Positions 32,652-41,700 of a DNA stretch of 64,000 nucleotides are shown here, in pieces (positions within the stretch are counted from its first letter, which is position 1; every line of letters starts with the position of its first letter). The notes beneath the pieces were generated by a model. It saw only the letters and a program-made list of their open reading frames with translations, ran no database searches and was not told the origin of the DNA. Origin of the DNA: Segatella baroniae B14 (GTDB lineage: Bacteria; Bacteroidota; Bacteroidia; Bacteroidales; Bacteroidaceae); assembly GCF_022024235.1 (NCBI RefSeq), contig NZ_CP091800.1, positions 858,001 through 922,000 on the forward strand, written 5' to 3'. Both the position numbers and the translations under genes were made by a program.

Positions 32652-32696
32652 CTTTTTCCAAGAAAATTTCAAAAAAAATATATTTTTCTTTCAAAA

Positions 32697-32820
32697 AGCT
32701 CGGTAACAAAGTATTCAGGCCATGTATCTTGTTCAATTCCTTGCCATTATACTTATATCCATGAGATAGATTGGTAGCCCAATAGTCTCTTCCATCAATA
32801 TGGCTCTGGAATATCATGAT
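32697..32820 (-). pseudogene. Remnant of an Rhs/YD-repeat protein gene
   Basis: A minus-strand frame of about 40 codons reads FQSHIDGRDYWATNLSHGYK then YNGKELNKIHGLN, close to the YKYNGKEL(D)xxxGLNxYDYGAR signature that ends the core of Rhs proteins. The frame has no start and loses similarity after GLN, where YDYGAR should follow. It is a fragment, probably left from an Rhs toxin locus. Confidence 0.5.
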
Positions 32821-32829
32821 TTAAAAACA

Positions 32830-33045
32830 TTACTGTCTACTGAACTTCATATAAAGCTTGTGCGAAAAATAAGCCGTCAAAGCGAGGCCTGCCAATGATA
32901 AGCAGATACTAATTAATACATGTCCGGTGAAGACAGAGTAGCCTAGCTCAATAGCTAATAGTGTAGTGATACTATTGCTGATGACATGCAAAATGATGGA
33001 CGTGAAAAATAGACATAAAATGGTCTTAAAAGTGTAGAAAAACAA
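32830..33045 (-). CDS. Small two-helix membrane protein, unknown function
   Basis: The 71-residue product has hydrophobic segments at residues about 4-33 and 40-62 (CLFFTSIILHVISN; HVLISICLSLAGLALTAYF) and a basic tail (HKLYMKFSRQ). It is on the same strand as and 9 bp before the Rhs fragment, so it could be a leftover companion gene. No family recognised, and a chance ORF is possible. Confidence 0.4.
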   Translation of the reverse strand: MFFYTFKTILCLFFTSIILHVISNSITTLLAIELGYSVFTGHVLISICLSLAGLALTAYFSHKLYMKFSRQ

Positions 33046-33083
33046 GAAAATAGCACTTTTTTGCGATTTTTTTTGAGAAAAAC

Positions 33084-33114
33084 TTGCAGGAATAAAAATA
33101 AAACACTACCTTTG
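33084..33114 (+). promoter_or_regulatory. Promoter of tRNA-Glu
   Basis: TTG (33084-33086), 20-nt spacer and TACCTTTG (33107-33114), followed by CACCCGCAA. The core is identical to the two minus-strand tRNA cluster promoters although the genes differ. Confidence 0.8.
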
Positions 33115-33132
33115 CACCCGCAAATGAGACAA

Positions 33133-33204
33133 GGTCCCTTCGTCTATCGGCTAGGACGAGAGATTTTCATTCTCTAAAGAGGAGTTCGACTCTCCTAGGG
33201 ACTA
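33133..33204 (+). tRNA. tRNA-Glu (anticodon TTC)
   Basis: Acceptor GGTCCCT/AGGGACT (one terminal G-U pair), anticodon stem-loop AGAGA-TTTTCAT-TCTCT, T arm with GTTCGACTC. It is followed by a GCTTCAATGAAATTTTCGTTGAAGC hairpin-like sequence and T-rich bases at about 33215-33249 that can serve as terminator. Confidence 0.95.
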
Positions 33205-33214
33205 CTTGTTAATC

Positions 33215-33249
33215 GCTTCAATGAAATTTTCGTTGAAGCGATTTTTTAT
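33215..33249 (+). terminator. Terminator after tRNA-Glu
   Basis: ATCGCTTCAATGAAA and TTTCGTTGAAGCGAT form a near-perfect stem, followed by TTTTTTATT. It ends the tRNA-Glu transcript before the TPR/kor operon promoter. Confidence 0.75.
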
Positions 33250-33418
33250 TTCTCCCCTTTCGAATCCTTTACTATCCTGTTTTAACTCTACCAAGAACAT
33301 AACTATTTTATTACATATTTTTGCACATAACAAAAAGGATGTGTGCAAATTGAGAAAGAAATACACTTCATATTGCAAAAAAATTAAAGAATCTTTCTTT
33401 TTTCACCTTATATATATA

Positions 33419-33426
33419 TAACTTTG
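33419..33426 (+). promoter_or_regulatory. -7 box TAACTTTG only 5 nt before the TPR gene start
   Basis: TAACTTTG at 33419-33426 is followed after 5 nt by the ATG at 33432, so transcription should start at or next to the start codon. It likely serves the small TPR gene and the four kor genes. Confidence 0.6.
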
Positions 33427-33431
33427 TAATT

Positions 33432-33626
33432 ATGAATAAATCGTCAATGACAAGTGAAGAATGGTATCAGCAGGGAAATGTATATCGCAAAGAACAAGAT
33501 TTCCAGAAAGCGATGCATTGCTACATGGAGGCTATTGCACTAGATCCGAATAGTAAAGCTGTTGAAGCCAAGAAGATGCTGGAAGATATTTACAGCTTCT
33601 ATTGTAAGGATATGTATAATCCATAA
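33432..33626 (+). CDS. Small TPR protein upstream of the kor operon
   Basis: The 64-residue product has one clear tetratricopeptide unit (WYQQGNVYRKEQDFQKAMHC, then YMEAIALDPNS) and part of a second helix pair. It is soluble, with no signal peptide. It sits 52 bp before the ferredoxin-like gene on the same strand. A role as an assembly helper of the oxidoreductase is possible from position only. Confidence 0.75.
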   Translation: MNKSSMTSEEWYQQGNVYRKEQDFQKAMHCYMEAIALDPNSKAVEAKKMLEDIYSFYCKDMYNP

Positions 33627-33678
33627 ACTTGTACTCAGACATAACGGGAAAAAAGAATTAGATTAAAACAATATAAAA

Positions 33679-33915
33679 ATGGGAATAATCAAAGGCGCTA
33701 TCGTCGTTAATACAGACAGATGCAAAGGCTGTAGCCTTTGCGTTGTAGCCTGTCCGAAAAATTGTATTTCGATAGCGGAGAAAAAGGTAAACGTTCACGG
33801 TTATCCTTATGTTGAACCTAATGCACAGAGTGACTCGTGTGTAGGGTGTGCTTCGTGTGCTATCGTATGTCCAGATGGATGCATAACTGTGTATCGTAAA
33901 AAAACAGAAGATTAA
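33679..33915 (+). CDS. korD: 2-oxoacid:ferredoxin oxidoreductase, 2[4Fe-4S] ferredoxin-like subunit
   Basis: The 78-residue product has two cluster motifs, CKGCSLCVVACP (residues 15-26) and CVGCASCAIVCP (54-65). It passes electrons from the TPP-dependent subunits to ferredoxin. It is 6 bp before the alpha subunit gene in the order delta-alpha-beta-gamma, usual for Bacteroidales Kor/Vor complexes. Confidence 0.9.
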   Translation: MGIIKGAIVVNTDRCKGCSLCVVACPKNCISIAEKKVNVHGYPYVEPNAQSDSCVGCASCAIVCPDGCITVYRKKTED

Positions 33916-33921
33916 CCTGAT

Positions 33922-35007
33922 ATGAATCAAGAAGTAAAATTAATGAAGGGCAACGAGGCTATCGCCCACGCTGCTATCCGTTGTGGAGCTGACGGTTTCT
34001 TTGGCTATCCGATAACTCCCCAAACTGAAATTATAGAAACTTTGGCTGCTTTGAAACCTTGGGAAACCACTGGTATGGTGGTATTACAAGCTGAAAGCGA
34101 AGTGGCTGCTATTAATATGATTTATGGTGGTGCTGGTGCCGGTAAACGTGTACTCACCACTTCTTCTAGCCCTGGCATCGCCTTAATGCAAGAGGGTATC
34201 GCTTATATAGCTGGTGCCGAGGTGCCTGGCGTCATCGTCAATGTACAGCGTGGTGGTCCTGGTCTGGGCACTATCCAACCATCTCAGGCTGACTATTTCC
34301 AGGCTACTCGTGGTGGTGGTAACGGTGATTATCAGGTTATCGTACTGGCTCCAAACAGTGTACAGGAAATGGCTGATTTCGTTGACTTGGCCTTTGAACT
34401 GGCTTTCAGATATCGTAACCCTGCTATGATTCTAAGTGATGGTATCATCGGACAAATGATGGAAAAAGTGGTTTTGCCTCCGATGAAGCCTCGTCGCACT
34501 GAAGAGCAAATTAAGAAAGAATGTCCTTGGGCTACTATCGGTAGAACTAAGGACCGTCAACCTAATATCATCACTTCTCTGGAACTGAAGCCTGAAGAAA
34601 TGGAAAAACGAAACCTTGCCCTTCAGCAAAAATATGCACGCTGTAAAGAACGTGAAGTACGATTCGAAACACAGCAATGCGATGACGCCGATTATATCAT
34701 CGTAGCTTTCGGTAGTGCTGCCCGTATCGCTGAAAAAGCGGTTGAAATCGCTCGTGGTGAAGGTATCAAAGTGGGACTGTTCAGACCTATTACACTCTGG
34801 CCTTTCCCTGAAAAACAGATAGCAGAACTGGCACAGAAAGTTAAAGGTATATTGGTAACCGAAATCAATGCCGGACAGATGATTCAGGATGTAAAACTGG
34901 CAGCTAATGGGGCTACGCAAGTACAACATTTTGGTCGCTTAGGGGGTATCGTTCCTGAACCACAGGAAATTGTTGACAATCTCAAAAAAATGATGAATCA
35001 TGAATAG
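33922..35007 (+). CDS. korA: 2-oxoacid:ferredoxin oxidoreductase subunit alpha
   Basis: The product has 361 residues. It shows the PFOR-type pyrimidine-binding N-terminal domain (GADGFFGYPITPQTEIIETL and VLTTSSSPGIALMQEGIAYI) and the C-terminal domain II (YIIVAFGSAARIAEKAVEIA, GLFRPITLWPFPEKQIAELA). The complex decarboxylates a 2-oxoacid to acyl-CoA with reduced ferredoxin. Bacteroidales copies are annotated as 2-oxoglutarate or branched-chain (VorB) enzymes; sequence alone does not settle the substrate. It overlaps korB by 8 bp. Confidence 0.92.
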   Translation: MNQEVKLMKGNEAIAHAAIRCGADGFFGYPITPQTEIIETLAALKPWETTGMVVLQAESEVAAINMIYGGAGAGKRVLTTSSSPGIALMQEGIAYIAGAEVPGVIVNVQRGGPGLGTIQPSQADYFQATRGGGNGDYQVIVLAPNSVQEMADFVDLAFELAFRYRNPAMILSDGIIGQMMEKVVLPPMKPRRTEEQIKKECPWATIGRTKDRQPNIITSLELKPEEMEKRNLALQQKYARCKEREVRFETQQCDDADYIIVAFGSAARIAEKAVEIARGEGIKVGLFRPITLWPFPEKQIAELAQKVKGILVTEINAGQMIQDVKLAANGATQVQHFGRLGGIVPEPQEIVDNLKKMMNHE

Positions 35008-35770
35008 CGATATAATAGCACCAGAAAATTTGGTGTACGAGAAACCTAAATTGATGAACGATGTGAATATGCATTATTGCCCAGGCTGTTCACACGGTGT
35101 GGTACATAAGCTCGTGGCTGAAGTCATAGCTGAGATGGGCATGGAAGATAAAACGGTGGGCGTCAGTCCGGTTGGTTGTGCTGTTTTCGCTTATCGCTAT
35201 ATTGATATCGACTGGCAGGAAGCTGCTCATGGTCGTGCTCCTGCTTTGGCTACTGCTATCAAGAGACTTTGGCCAGACCGCTTGGTGTTTACTTACCAGG
35301 GCGATGGCGATATGGCTTGTATCGGTACCGCAGAAACCATCCATGCTTTAAATCGTGGCGAAAATATTACCATTATTTTTATCAATAATGCGATTTATGG
35401 TATGACAGGTGGACAGATGGCCCCTACTACACTGGTTGGACAGAAAACTTCTACTTGTCCGTATGGTCGCGACCCTGAACTTCATGGTTACCCGCTCAAG
35501 ATGCCTGAAATAGCTGCTCAGCTTGAAGGTACTTGCTATGTAACCCGACAGAGTGTGGAAACGGTTGGCGCTATCAATAAGGCGAAGAAGGCTATCCGTA
35601 AAGCTTTCGAAGCTAACATGGCGGGTAAAGGCAGTTGTCTGGTTGAGATTACTTCTACCTGTAGCAGTGGTTGGAAAATGTCTCCGATAAAAGCGAATAA
35701 GTGGCTCGAAGACCATATGATGCAGGTTTATACAAAGGGTGATCTAAAAGATACGACAAAACAAGAATAA
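35000..35770 (+). CDS. korB: 2-oxoacid:ferredoxin oxidoreductase subunit beta (TPP-binding)
   Basis: The product has 256 residues. It carries CPGCSHG near residue 28, the TPP diphosphate motif GDGDMACIGTAETIHALNRG and NNAIYGMTGGQMAPTT, all typical of PFOR beta subunits. It forms the active site with the alpha subunit and sits between korA and korC in one operon. Confidence 0.93.
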   Translation: MNSDIIAPENLVYEKPKLMNDVNMHYCPGCSHGVVHKLVAEVIAEMGMEDKTVGVSPVGCAVFAYRYIDIDWQEAAHGRAPALATAIKRLWPDRLVFTYQGDGDMACIGTAETIHALNRGENITIIFINNAIYGMTGGQMAPTTLVGQKTSTCPYGRDPELHGYPLKMPEIAAQLEGTCYVTRQSVETVGAINKAKKAIRKAFEANMAGKGSCLVEITSTCSSGWKMSPIKANKWLEDHMMQVYTKGDLKDTTKQE

Positions 35771-35817
35771 GTCAGCATGATTGGTGATACTGACTTCATG
35801 TGGAAAATTATACGTCA

Positions 35818-36354
35818 ATGAAAAAAGAAATCATTATATCTGGATTTGGTGGACAGGGAGTTCTCTCTATGGGTAAGATCTTAGCCTACTCTGGGCTTAT
35901 GGAGGATAAAGAGGTGACTTGGATGCCAGCATACGGTCCTGAACAGCGAGGTGGCACGGCAAATGTAACGGTCATTATCAGCGATGAACGTATTTCGTCG
36001 CCGATTTTAAGTAATTACGATGTTGCTATCGTGCTCAATCAACCATCACTCGATAAGTTTGAATCTAAGGTAAAACCGGGTGGTATTCTGATTTACGATG
36101 ATTATGGTATACTTAACCCTCCTACTCGTACTGATATTGAGATTCACACGATCTCGGCTATGGAAAAAGCTGCCGAGATGAAAAATGCGAAAGTGTTTAA
36201 CATGATCGTATTGGGTGGTTTGCTCAAGGTATGTCCTATCGTACCCGACTCTGCACTCGAAAAGGCTCTTTATAAGACGCTGCCTGAACGTCATCATGAT
36301 CTTATTCCGCTGAATATGAAAGCGGTAGAAGAAGGTAGACATATTATTGCATAA
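35818..36354 (+). CDS. korC: 2-oxoacid:ferredoxin oxidoreductase subunit gamma
   Basis: I choose ATG 35818 (MKKEIIISGFGGQGVLSMGK), 178 residues; the frame also extends to a GTG at 35800 with six extra residues that are not typical. Signature GFGGQGVLSMGKILAYSG and MPAYGPEQRGGTANVTVIIS identify the gamma domain that closes over the CoA/TPP site. It is the last gene of the operon, followed by the terminator at 36368-36410. Confidence 0.92.
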   Translation: MKKEIIISGFGGQGVLSMGKILAYSGLMEDKEVTWMPAYGPEQRGGTANVTVIISDERISSPILSNYDVAIVLNQPSLDKFESKVKPGGILIYDDYGILNPPTRTDIEIHTISAMEKAAEMKNAKVFNMIVLGGLLKVCPIVPDSALEKALYKTLPERHHDLIPLNMKAVEEGRHIIA

Positions 36355-36367
36355 TAAAATAAGCTAT

Positions 36368-36410
36368 AACCATCTCTTGAGGACTCTAATCCCCTTAGGA
36401 GATGGTTTTT
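36368..36410 (+). terminator. Terminator of the kor operon
   Basis: AACCATCTC (36368-36376) pairs with GAGATGGTT (36399-36407), with further pairing inside the loop, and is followed by TTTTT. The open frame of the next gene would begin within this hairpin, which argues for a later start there. Confidence 0.85.
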
Positions 36411-36428
36411 CTAATGATAAATGGTATC

Positions 36429-37430
36429 ATGAAGTTCTTGAAAAAAGAAGAATTACTGAAAAAAGATGATATAGCTGCCAGGATGAATGAACTGGCAAGA
36501 CTTAACATCCCTTTCCTTTTCGTCATTAACTATGACAGAACACAAGCATATATTGAGCCATTAGATAGCATCGACCCCAATACAATCATGTATCAGTTTG
36601 GTCAGGAGGGGAATATTCCTGACCATAGCTATCTTCAAGAACACAAGTTAGAATGGGATTTCTTACGCCCTGACCGCAAACAATATCACGATAGTTTCAA
36701 TACGGTTGTTTCAAATGAGAAGGCGGGTAATAGTTATTTGGCCAACTTGACATGCAAGATTCCTATACATACCAACTTCACTCTGAAAGAGATATTTTTA
36801 CGCTCATCAGCACGGTATCGACTCTGGATTAAAGATACCCTTGTTTGCTTTTCTCCGGAGATATTTATTCAAGTAAAAGGAAATGAAATCAGTTCTTTTC
36901 CGATGAAAGGTACAATCGATGCCGCACTACCTGATGCACAGAACCTACTGATAAACAATGCAAAGGAAGCTGCTGAACATGCTACGATAGTAGACTTGAT
37001 ACGTAATGATCTCAGTATGGTGGCCAATCATGTGCATGTACCGCGTTATCGCTATGTAGAACGACTCGAAACGAATCATGGTGCCATTCTTCAAACGAGT
37101 TCTGAAATTAGAGGAAATATCTTACCTTATTATCACCAACACCCAGGCGATATGCTGATGAAACAACTTCCTGCAGGAAGTATAACGGGTGCGCCGAAAC
37201 CGAAAACGATGGAGATTATCCATGAGGCTGAAAACTATGACCGCGGCTTTTACACAGGGGTTATGGGGATATGGAAGAATGGCGATATCGATAGCGCTGT
37301 CATGATACGATTTATCGACCAAGAAAATAATAAGCTGTATTATAAAGCGGGCGGCGGCATAACAGCACAAAGTGATGAGGAAAGTGAATATAACGAAATC
37401 ATAGAAAAGATATATGTGCCAATTTGTTGA
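36429..37430 (+). CDS. pabB: Aminodeoxychorismate synthase component I
   Basis: I start at 36429 (MKFLKKEELLKKDDIAARMN), 333 residues, because upstream ATGs at 36402 and 36414 lie in or at the foot of the kor terminator. The chorismate-binding core is clear: GTIDAALPD, DLIRNDLSMVANHVHVPRY, LPAGSITGAPKPKTMEIIHE, RGFYTGVMGIW and KAGGGITAQSDEESEYNEII. It converts chorismate and ammonia to 4-amino-4-deoxychorismate for folate. It is short and lacks the long N-terminal domain of E. coli PabB, as usual in Bacteroidales. It overlaps pabC by 17 bp. Confidence 0.9.
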   Translation: MKFLKKEELLKKDDIAARMNELARLNIPFLFVINYDRTQAYIEPLDSIDPNTIMYQFGQEGNIPDHSYLQEHKLEWDFLRPDRKQYHDSFNTVVSNEKAGNSYLANLTCKIPIHTNFTLKEIFLRSSARYRLWIKDTLVCFSPEIFIQVKGNEISSFPMKGTIDAALPDAQNLLINNAKEAAEHATIVDLIRNDLSMVANHVHVPRYRYVERLETNHGAILQTSSEIRGNILPYYHQHPGDMLMKQLPAGSITGAPKPKTMEIIHEAENYDRGFYTGVMGIWKNGDIDSAVMIRFIDQENNKLYYKAGGGITAQSDEESEYNEIIEKIYVPIC

Positions 37431-38025
37431 AACCATAAGAATTAAAGATGGCGTTGCCATGAACACTCGCTATCATATCGAAAGACTGAACAAGACCAGA
37501 AATCATTTCTGGCCTTCAAGTAAACCTATCTCTGAATCGGAACTTCTTACCGATATACCGCAAGTCATGGGTCTGCAGAAGGCTCGTGTGGTATATGACG
37601 CATCTGGCATTACGCTTCGTGAATATCATGCGTACACCATTCGCGACGTAAAATCTATCTGTGTGGTAGAAGATAACAGGATAGACTATACTTGGAAAAG
37701 TACGGATAGAAAGGTACTTACTGCACAACGCGATAAAGCTCCCAAGTATGATGAAGTGATTATCATTAAAAATGGTAAAGTTACCGATACTTCCTATACA
37801 AATCTCTGTTTTTATGATGGCCAACATTGGCTCACTCCTGATACTCCCCTACTCAAGGGTACTATGCGTCAGCATTTGCTCGACGAGGGAAAGATCATAG
37901 CATCGCCTATAACGAAAAAAGATATAGCCTCATTTGAAAAAGTGGCTCTTATCAATGCCATGATGGATTTGGGCGACTTGATTCTCCCTATCAGTAGCAT
38001 CGACTTTACACCTTTGCGCATTTAG
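37414..38025 (+). CDS. pabC: Aminodeoxychorismate lyase-like class IV PLP enzyme
   Basis: The 203-residue product fits the class IV aminotransferase fold: ETIRIKDG near the N-terminus, RYHIERLNKT, Lys in RDKAPKYDEVIIIKNGKVTD, TSYTNLCFYDGQHWLTPDTP and LLKGTMRQHLLDEG. It would release 4-aminobenzoate and pyruvate from aminodeoxychorismate. It is shorter than E. coli PabC (269 residues) at the N-terminus, as is common for this pairing with a short PabB. Translationally coupled to pabB. Confidence 0.88.
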   Translation: MCQFVETIRIKDGVAMNTRYHIERLNKTRNHFWPSSKPISESELLTDIPQVMGLQKARVVYDASGITLREYHAYTIRDVKSICVVEDNRIDYTWKSTDRKVLTAQRDKAPKYDEVIIIKNGKVTDTSYTNLCFYDGQHWLTPDTPLLKGTMRQHLLDEGKIIASPITKKDIASFEKVALINAMMDLGDLILPISSIDFTPLRI

Positions 38026-38057
38026 CGAGAAACTGTTAATATGCGCAAAAACAAAAA

Positions 38058-38088
38058 AGGTAACTATGAACTAAATTCATAATTACCT
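38058..38088 (-). terminator. Terminator of the second tRNA cluster
   Basis: On the minus strand AGGTAATTATGAA (38088-38076) and TTCATAGTTACCT (38070-38058) form a 13-bp stem with one mismatch and a 5-nt loop, followed by TTTTTTG. It ends the Asp-Pro-Pro-Leu-Gly transcript. Confidence 0.8.
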
Positions 38089-38096
38089 CTATGATG

Positions 38097-38169
38097 AGCG
38101 GAAAACGAGACTCGAACTCGCGACCCCAACCTTGGCAAGGTTGTGCTCTACCAACTGAGCTATTTCCGC
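38097..38169 (-). tRNA. tRNA-Gly (anticodon GCC), second copy
   Basis: Identical over its length to 32339-32411. Last gene of the second tRNA cluster. Confidence 0.96.
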
Positions 38170-38183
38170 ATTTAAATATCAAG

Positions 38184-38267
38184 TGAAGAGGAGGAGACTC
38201 GAACTCCCACGTCACAATTAACACTACCCCCTCAAAGTAGCGCGTCTACCAATTCCGCCACCTCTCC
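38184..38267 (-). tRNA. tRNA-Leu (anticodon GAG)
   Basis: An 84-nt class II tRNA: acceptor GGAGAGG/CCTCTTC (one G-U), D arm GGCGGAATTGGTAGACGC, anticodon stem-loop CTACT-TTGAGGG-GGTAG, and a long variable arm before GTTCGAGTC. This gene is absent from the first cluster. Confidence 0.95.
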
Positions 38268-38296
38268 GACTGGTATTTAAAGCCTTATGATAATAG

Positions 38297-38369
38297 TAGG
38301 GAAGACCGGACTCGAACCGACGACCTCCTGGTCCCAAACCAGGAACACTACCAACTGTGCTACTTCCCT
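38297..38369 (-). tRNA. tRNA-Pro (anticodon TGG), tandem copy 2
   Basis: Identical to the copies at 32418-32490 and 38404-38476. The two neighbours are separated by 34 bp. Confidence 0.96.
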
Positions 38370-38403
38370 ATTATACAATACTGAACTTACCTTTCAAAAT
38401 TAG

Positions 38404-38476
38404 TAGGGAAGACCGGACTCGAACCGACGACCTCCTGGTCCCAAACCAGGAACACTACCAACTGTGCTACTTCCCT
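38404..38476 (-). tRNA. tRNA-Pro (anticodon TGG), tandem copy 1
   Basis: Identical to the neighbouring copy at 38297-38369; both lie directly after tRNA-Asp in transcription order. Confidence 0.96.
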
Positions 38477-38485
38477 ATTCTGATG

Positions 38486-38559
38486 CGGTGCGTACGAGAC
38501 TCGAACTCGTGACCTCCTGCGTGACAGGCAGGCATTCTAACCAACTGAACTAACGCACC
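38486..38559 (-). tRNA. tRNA-Asp (anticodon GTC), second copy
   Basis: Identical to 32499-32572; first gene after the cluster promoter. Confidence 0.96.
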
Positions 38560-38587
38560 ATGAAAAGTAATTTCTCAATTGCGGGTG

Positions 38588-38618
38588 CAAAGGTAACACT
38601 TTTTTTTAAACCCACAAA
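38588..38618 (-). promoter_or_regulatory. Promoter of the second tRNA cluster
   Basis: TTTG (38618-38615), 19-nt spacer, TACCTTTG (38595-38588), then CACCCGCAATT. Same core as the promoters at 32620-32651 and 33084-33114. Confidence 0.85.
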
Positions 38619-38710
38619 CTTTTTCCATGTTTTTTTCTAAAAAAATATTCATTAAGTTATTTTTTACGACTTTCCTACCTTATTTTTCCCTTTTTATTCG
38701 TGATTATTTA

Positions 38711-38718
38711 TATATTTG
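38711..38718 (+). promoter_or_regulatory. -7 box TATATTTG of carB
   Basis: TATATTTG lies 45 nt before the carB start at 38764. The 205-bp region 38560-38763 between the tRNA promoter and carB holds nothing else recognisable. Confidence 0.6.
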
Positions 38719-38763
38719 TTGCGCAAACTAATATTTCTAATATCCAAGATTATAAACTAGAAG

Positions 38764-41700
38764 ATGAAGACACAAGTAAAGAAAGTAATTGTACTGGGGT
38801 CTGGCGCCCTCAAAATCGGACAAGCTGGTGAATTTGACTATTCAGGAAGTCAAGCTCTGAAAGCCTTACGTGAAGAAGGTATAAAATCGGTGCTGGTTAA
38901 TCCTAACGTTGCAACCATTCAGACGAGTGAAGGGGTTGCAGACCAAGTGTATTTCTTACCTGTAAATACGCACTTCGTTACCGAGATTATTAAGAAAGAA
39001 CGCCCCGATGGTATCCTGTTAGCTTTTGGTGGACAAACGGCACTTAACTGCGGTACAGAACTTTATAAAACGGGGGTACTGAAAGAATATGGTGTGCAGG
39101 TGCTGGGTACAAGTGTAGAAGCCATCATGAACACAGAAGACCGTGACTTATTCGTCAAAGCGCTGAATAAGATCGATATGAAGGTTCCTGTATCTCAAGC
39201 TTGCGAAACTCTCGATGAAGCCATTGCTTCAGCCCGCAAGATAGGCTACCCGATCATGATTCGCTCTGCTTATGCACTGGGTGGCCTCGGTTCTGGTGTA
39301 TGTCCCGACGAGGCAACATTTAAAGAGATTGCTGAGAGTGCTTTCACCTTCGCCCCTCAAGTTTTAGTGGAGGAAAGTCTGAAGGGATGGAAAGAAATCG
39401 AATTTGAATGTATTCGAGACGCTAACGATCACTGTTTTACCGTAGCATCAATGGAGAATTTCGATCCATTAGGTATCCATACGGGTGAGAGTATTGTAGT
39501 GGCCCCTACTTGTTCGCTAACTGATGAGCAGGTGAAATATCTGCAGGATATTACCATCAAATGTGTTCGACACCTTAATATAATTGGCGAATGTAATATT
39601 CAGTTTGCTTTTAATGCGGATACGAATGATTATCGTATCATTGAAATCAACGCTCGATTAAGTCGTTCTTCTGCCTTAGCATCTAAGGCCACCGGTTATC
39701 CTTTAGCTTTCGTTGCCGCTAAAATTGCCCTTGGATACACACTTGATCAGATTGGTGAAATGGGTACTACCAATTCTGCTTATGTAGCTCCTTCTCTTGA
39801 CTATTTAATCTGCAAGATTCCTCGCTGGGACTTAACCAAGTTCTCGGGTGTAAGTCGCAAAATTGGTAGTTCGATGAAGTCTGTCGGCGAAATCATGTCT
39901 ATCGGCCGCAGTTTTGAGGAACTCATTCAGAAAGGTCTTCGTATGATAGGACAAGGCATGCATGGTTTTGTAGGTAATGAACACATCCGATTTGATGATC
40001 TCGATGAAGAACTGGCCAATCCTACCGACCTTCGTATATTCGCCATTGCTCAGGCACTCGAAGAAGGATATACTATTGATCGTCTATACGAACTCACCAA
40101 AATAGATGCTTGGTTCTTGGAAAGACTCAAGAATATCGTAGACTATAAACGGGTATTAGAGGGGTTCAATCGTCTGGAAGATCTCTCTACTGATGTACTT
40201 CGCCAGGCTAAAGTATTAGGTTTCTCTGACTTTCAGATAGCCCGTTTTGTCTTGGGCAAGGTTGAGGGGAATATGGAGAAAGAGAATCTGGCGGTTCGTG
40301 CTTATCGCAAAAAACTGGGTATCTTACCGGCCGTAAAACGTATTCCTACGGTAGCCAGCGAACATCCTGACCTGACCAATTATCTCTACATGACTTATGC
40401 CGTCGAAGGATACGACATCAATTACTATACCAATGAGAAATCGGTTATCGTACTTGGTTCTGGTGCTTACCGCATCGGTAGCTCTGTAGAGTTCGACTGG
40501 TGCTCGGTCAATGCTGTTAACACCGCACGCAAGTTGGGCTATAAGAGTATTATGATCAACTATAATCCAGAGACCGTAAGTACCGACTATGATATGTGCG
40601 ACCATCTCTACTTTGACGAGCTCTCTTTTGAGCGAGTGCTCGATGTCATTGATTTAGAAAATCCGAATGGCGTCATCGTAAGTGTAGGAGGACAGATACC
40701 AAACAATCTGGCTATGAAACTCTATCGTCAGGGGGTACCTATTCTCGGAACTTCTCCGGTATCTATCGACCGCGCCGAAAACCGAAGCAAATTCTCTGCC
40801 ATGCTCGATAAACTGGGGGTAGACCAACCAGAATGGAGTGCACTGACCTCTCTAGAAGATGTGAAAGAATTTGTAAATCGTGTAGGCTTCCCAGTATTGG
40901 TTCGCCCATCGTATGTACTCTCTGGTGCAGCCATGAACGTATGCTATGACAACGAAGAACTAGAACGCTTCTTGGCACTGGCCAGCGAAGTAAGTAAGGA
41001 ATATCCGGTGGTCATCTCTCAATTCATGCAAGACACCAACGAGGTTGAATTTGATGCGGTAGCACAGAATGGTGAAATCGTAGAATATGCGATTTCTGAA
41101 CATGTGGAATATGCCGGAGTTCATTCTGGCGATGCTACGATGGTATTCCCGGCTCAGAATATCTCATTCGCTCAAGTACGCAATATTAAGAAGGTATCAC
41201 GGGCGATAGCTAAGGAACTGAATATATCGGGACCATTTAACATTCAGTATCTCGCCAAAGGGCGTATTCTCAAGGTTATCGAATGTAACCTTCGCAGCTC
41301 TCGTTCATTCCCATTCGTATCTAAAGTGCTCAAGCGCAACTTTATAGAGACAGCTACCAAGATTATGCTGAATGCACCTTATAGCAAACCAGACAAGAGT
41401 GAGTTTGATATCGACAGAATAGGTGTAAAGGCTTCACAATTCTCATTTGCTCGCTTACAGAATGCCGACCCTATACTGGGTGTAGACATGAGCAGTACGG
41501 GTGAAGTGGGATGTATAGGCGATACGCTCGAAGAGGCTTTGCTCGATGCACTCATCGCCACAGGTTACAAGATTCCATCAAAAGAAAAAGGTATCATGAT
41601 TTCCAGTGGTAGCGCCAAAGAAAAGGCTGCTCTACTCGACTCTGCCATCATGCTTGTGAAAGCGGGCTATACGATCTATGCATCAGAGGGAACAGCTCGT

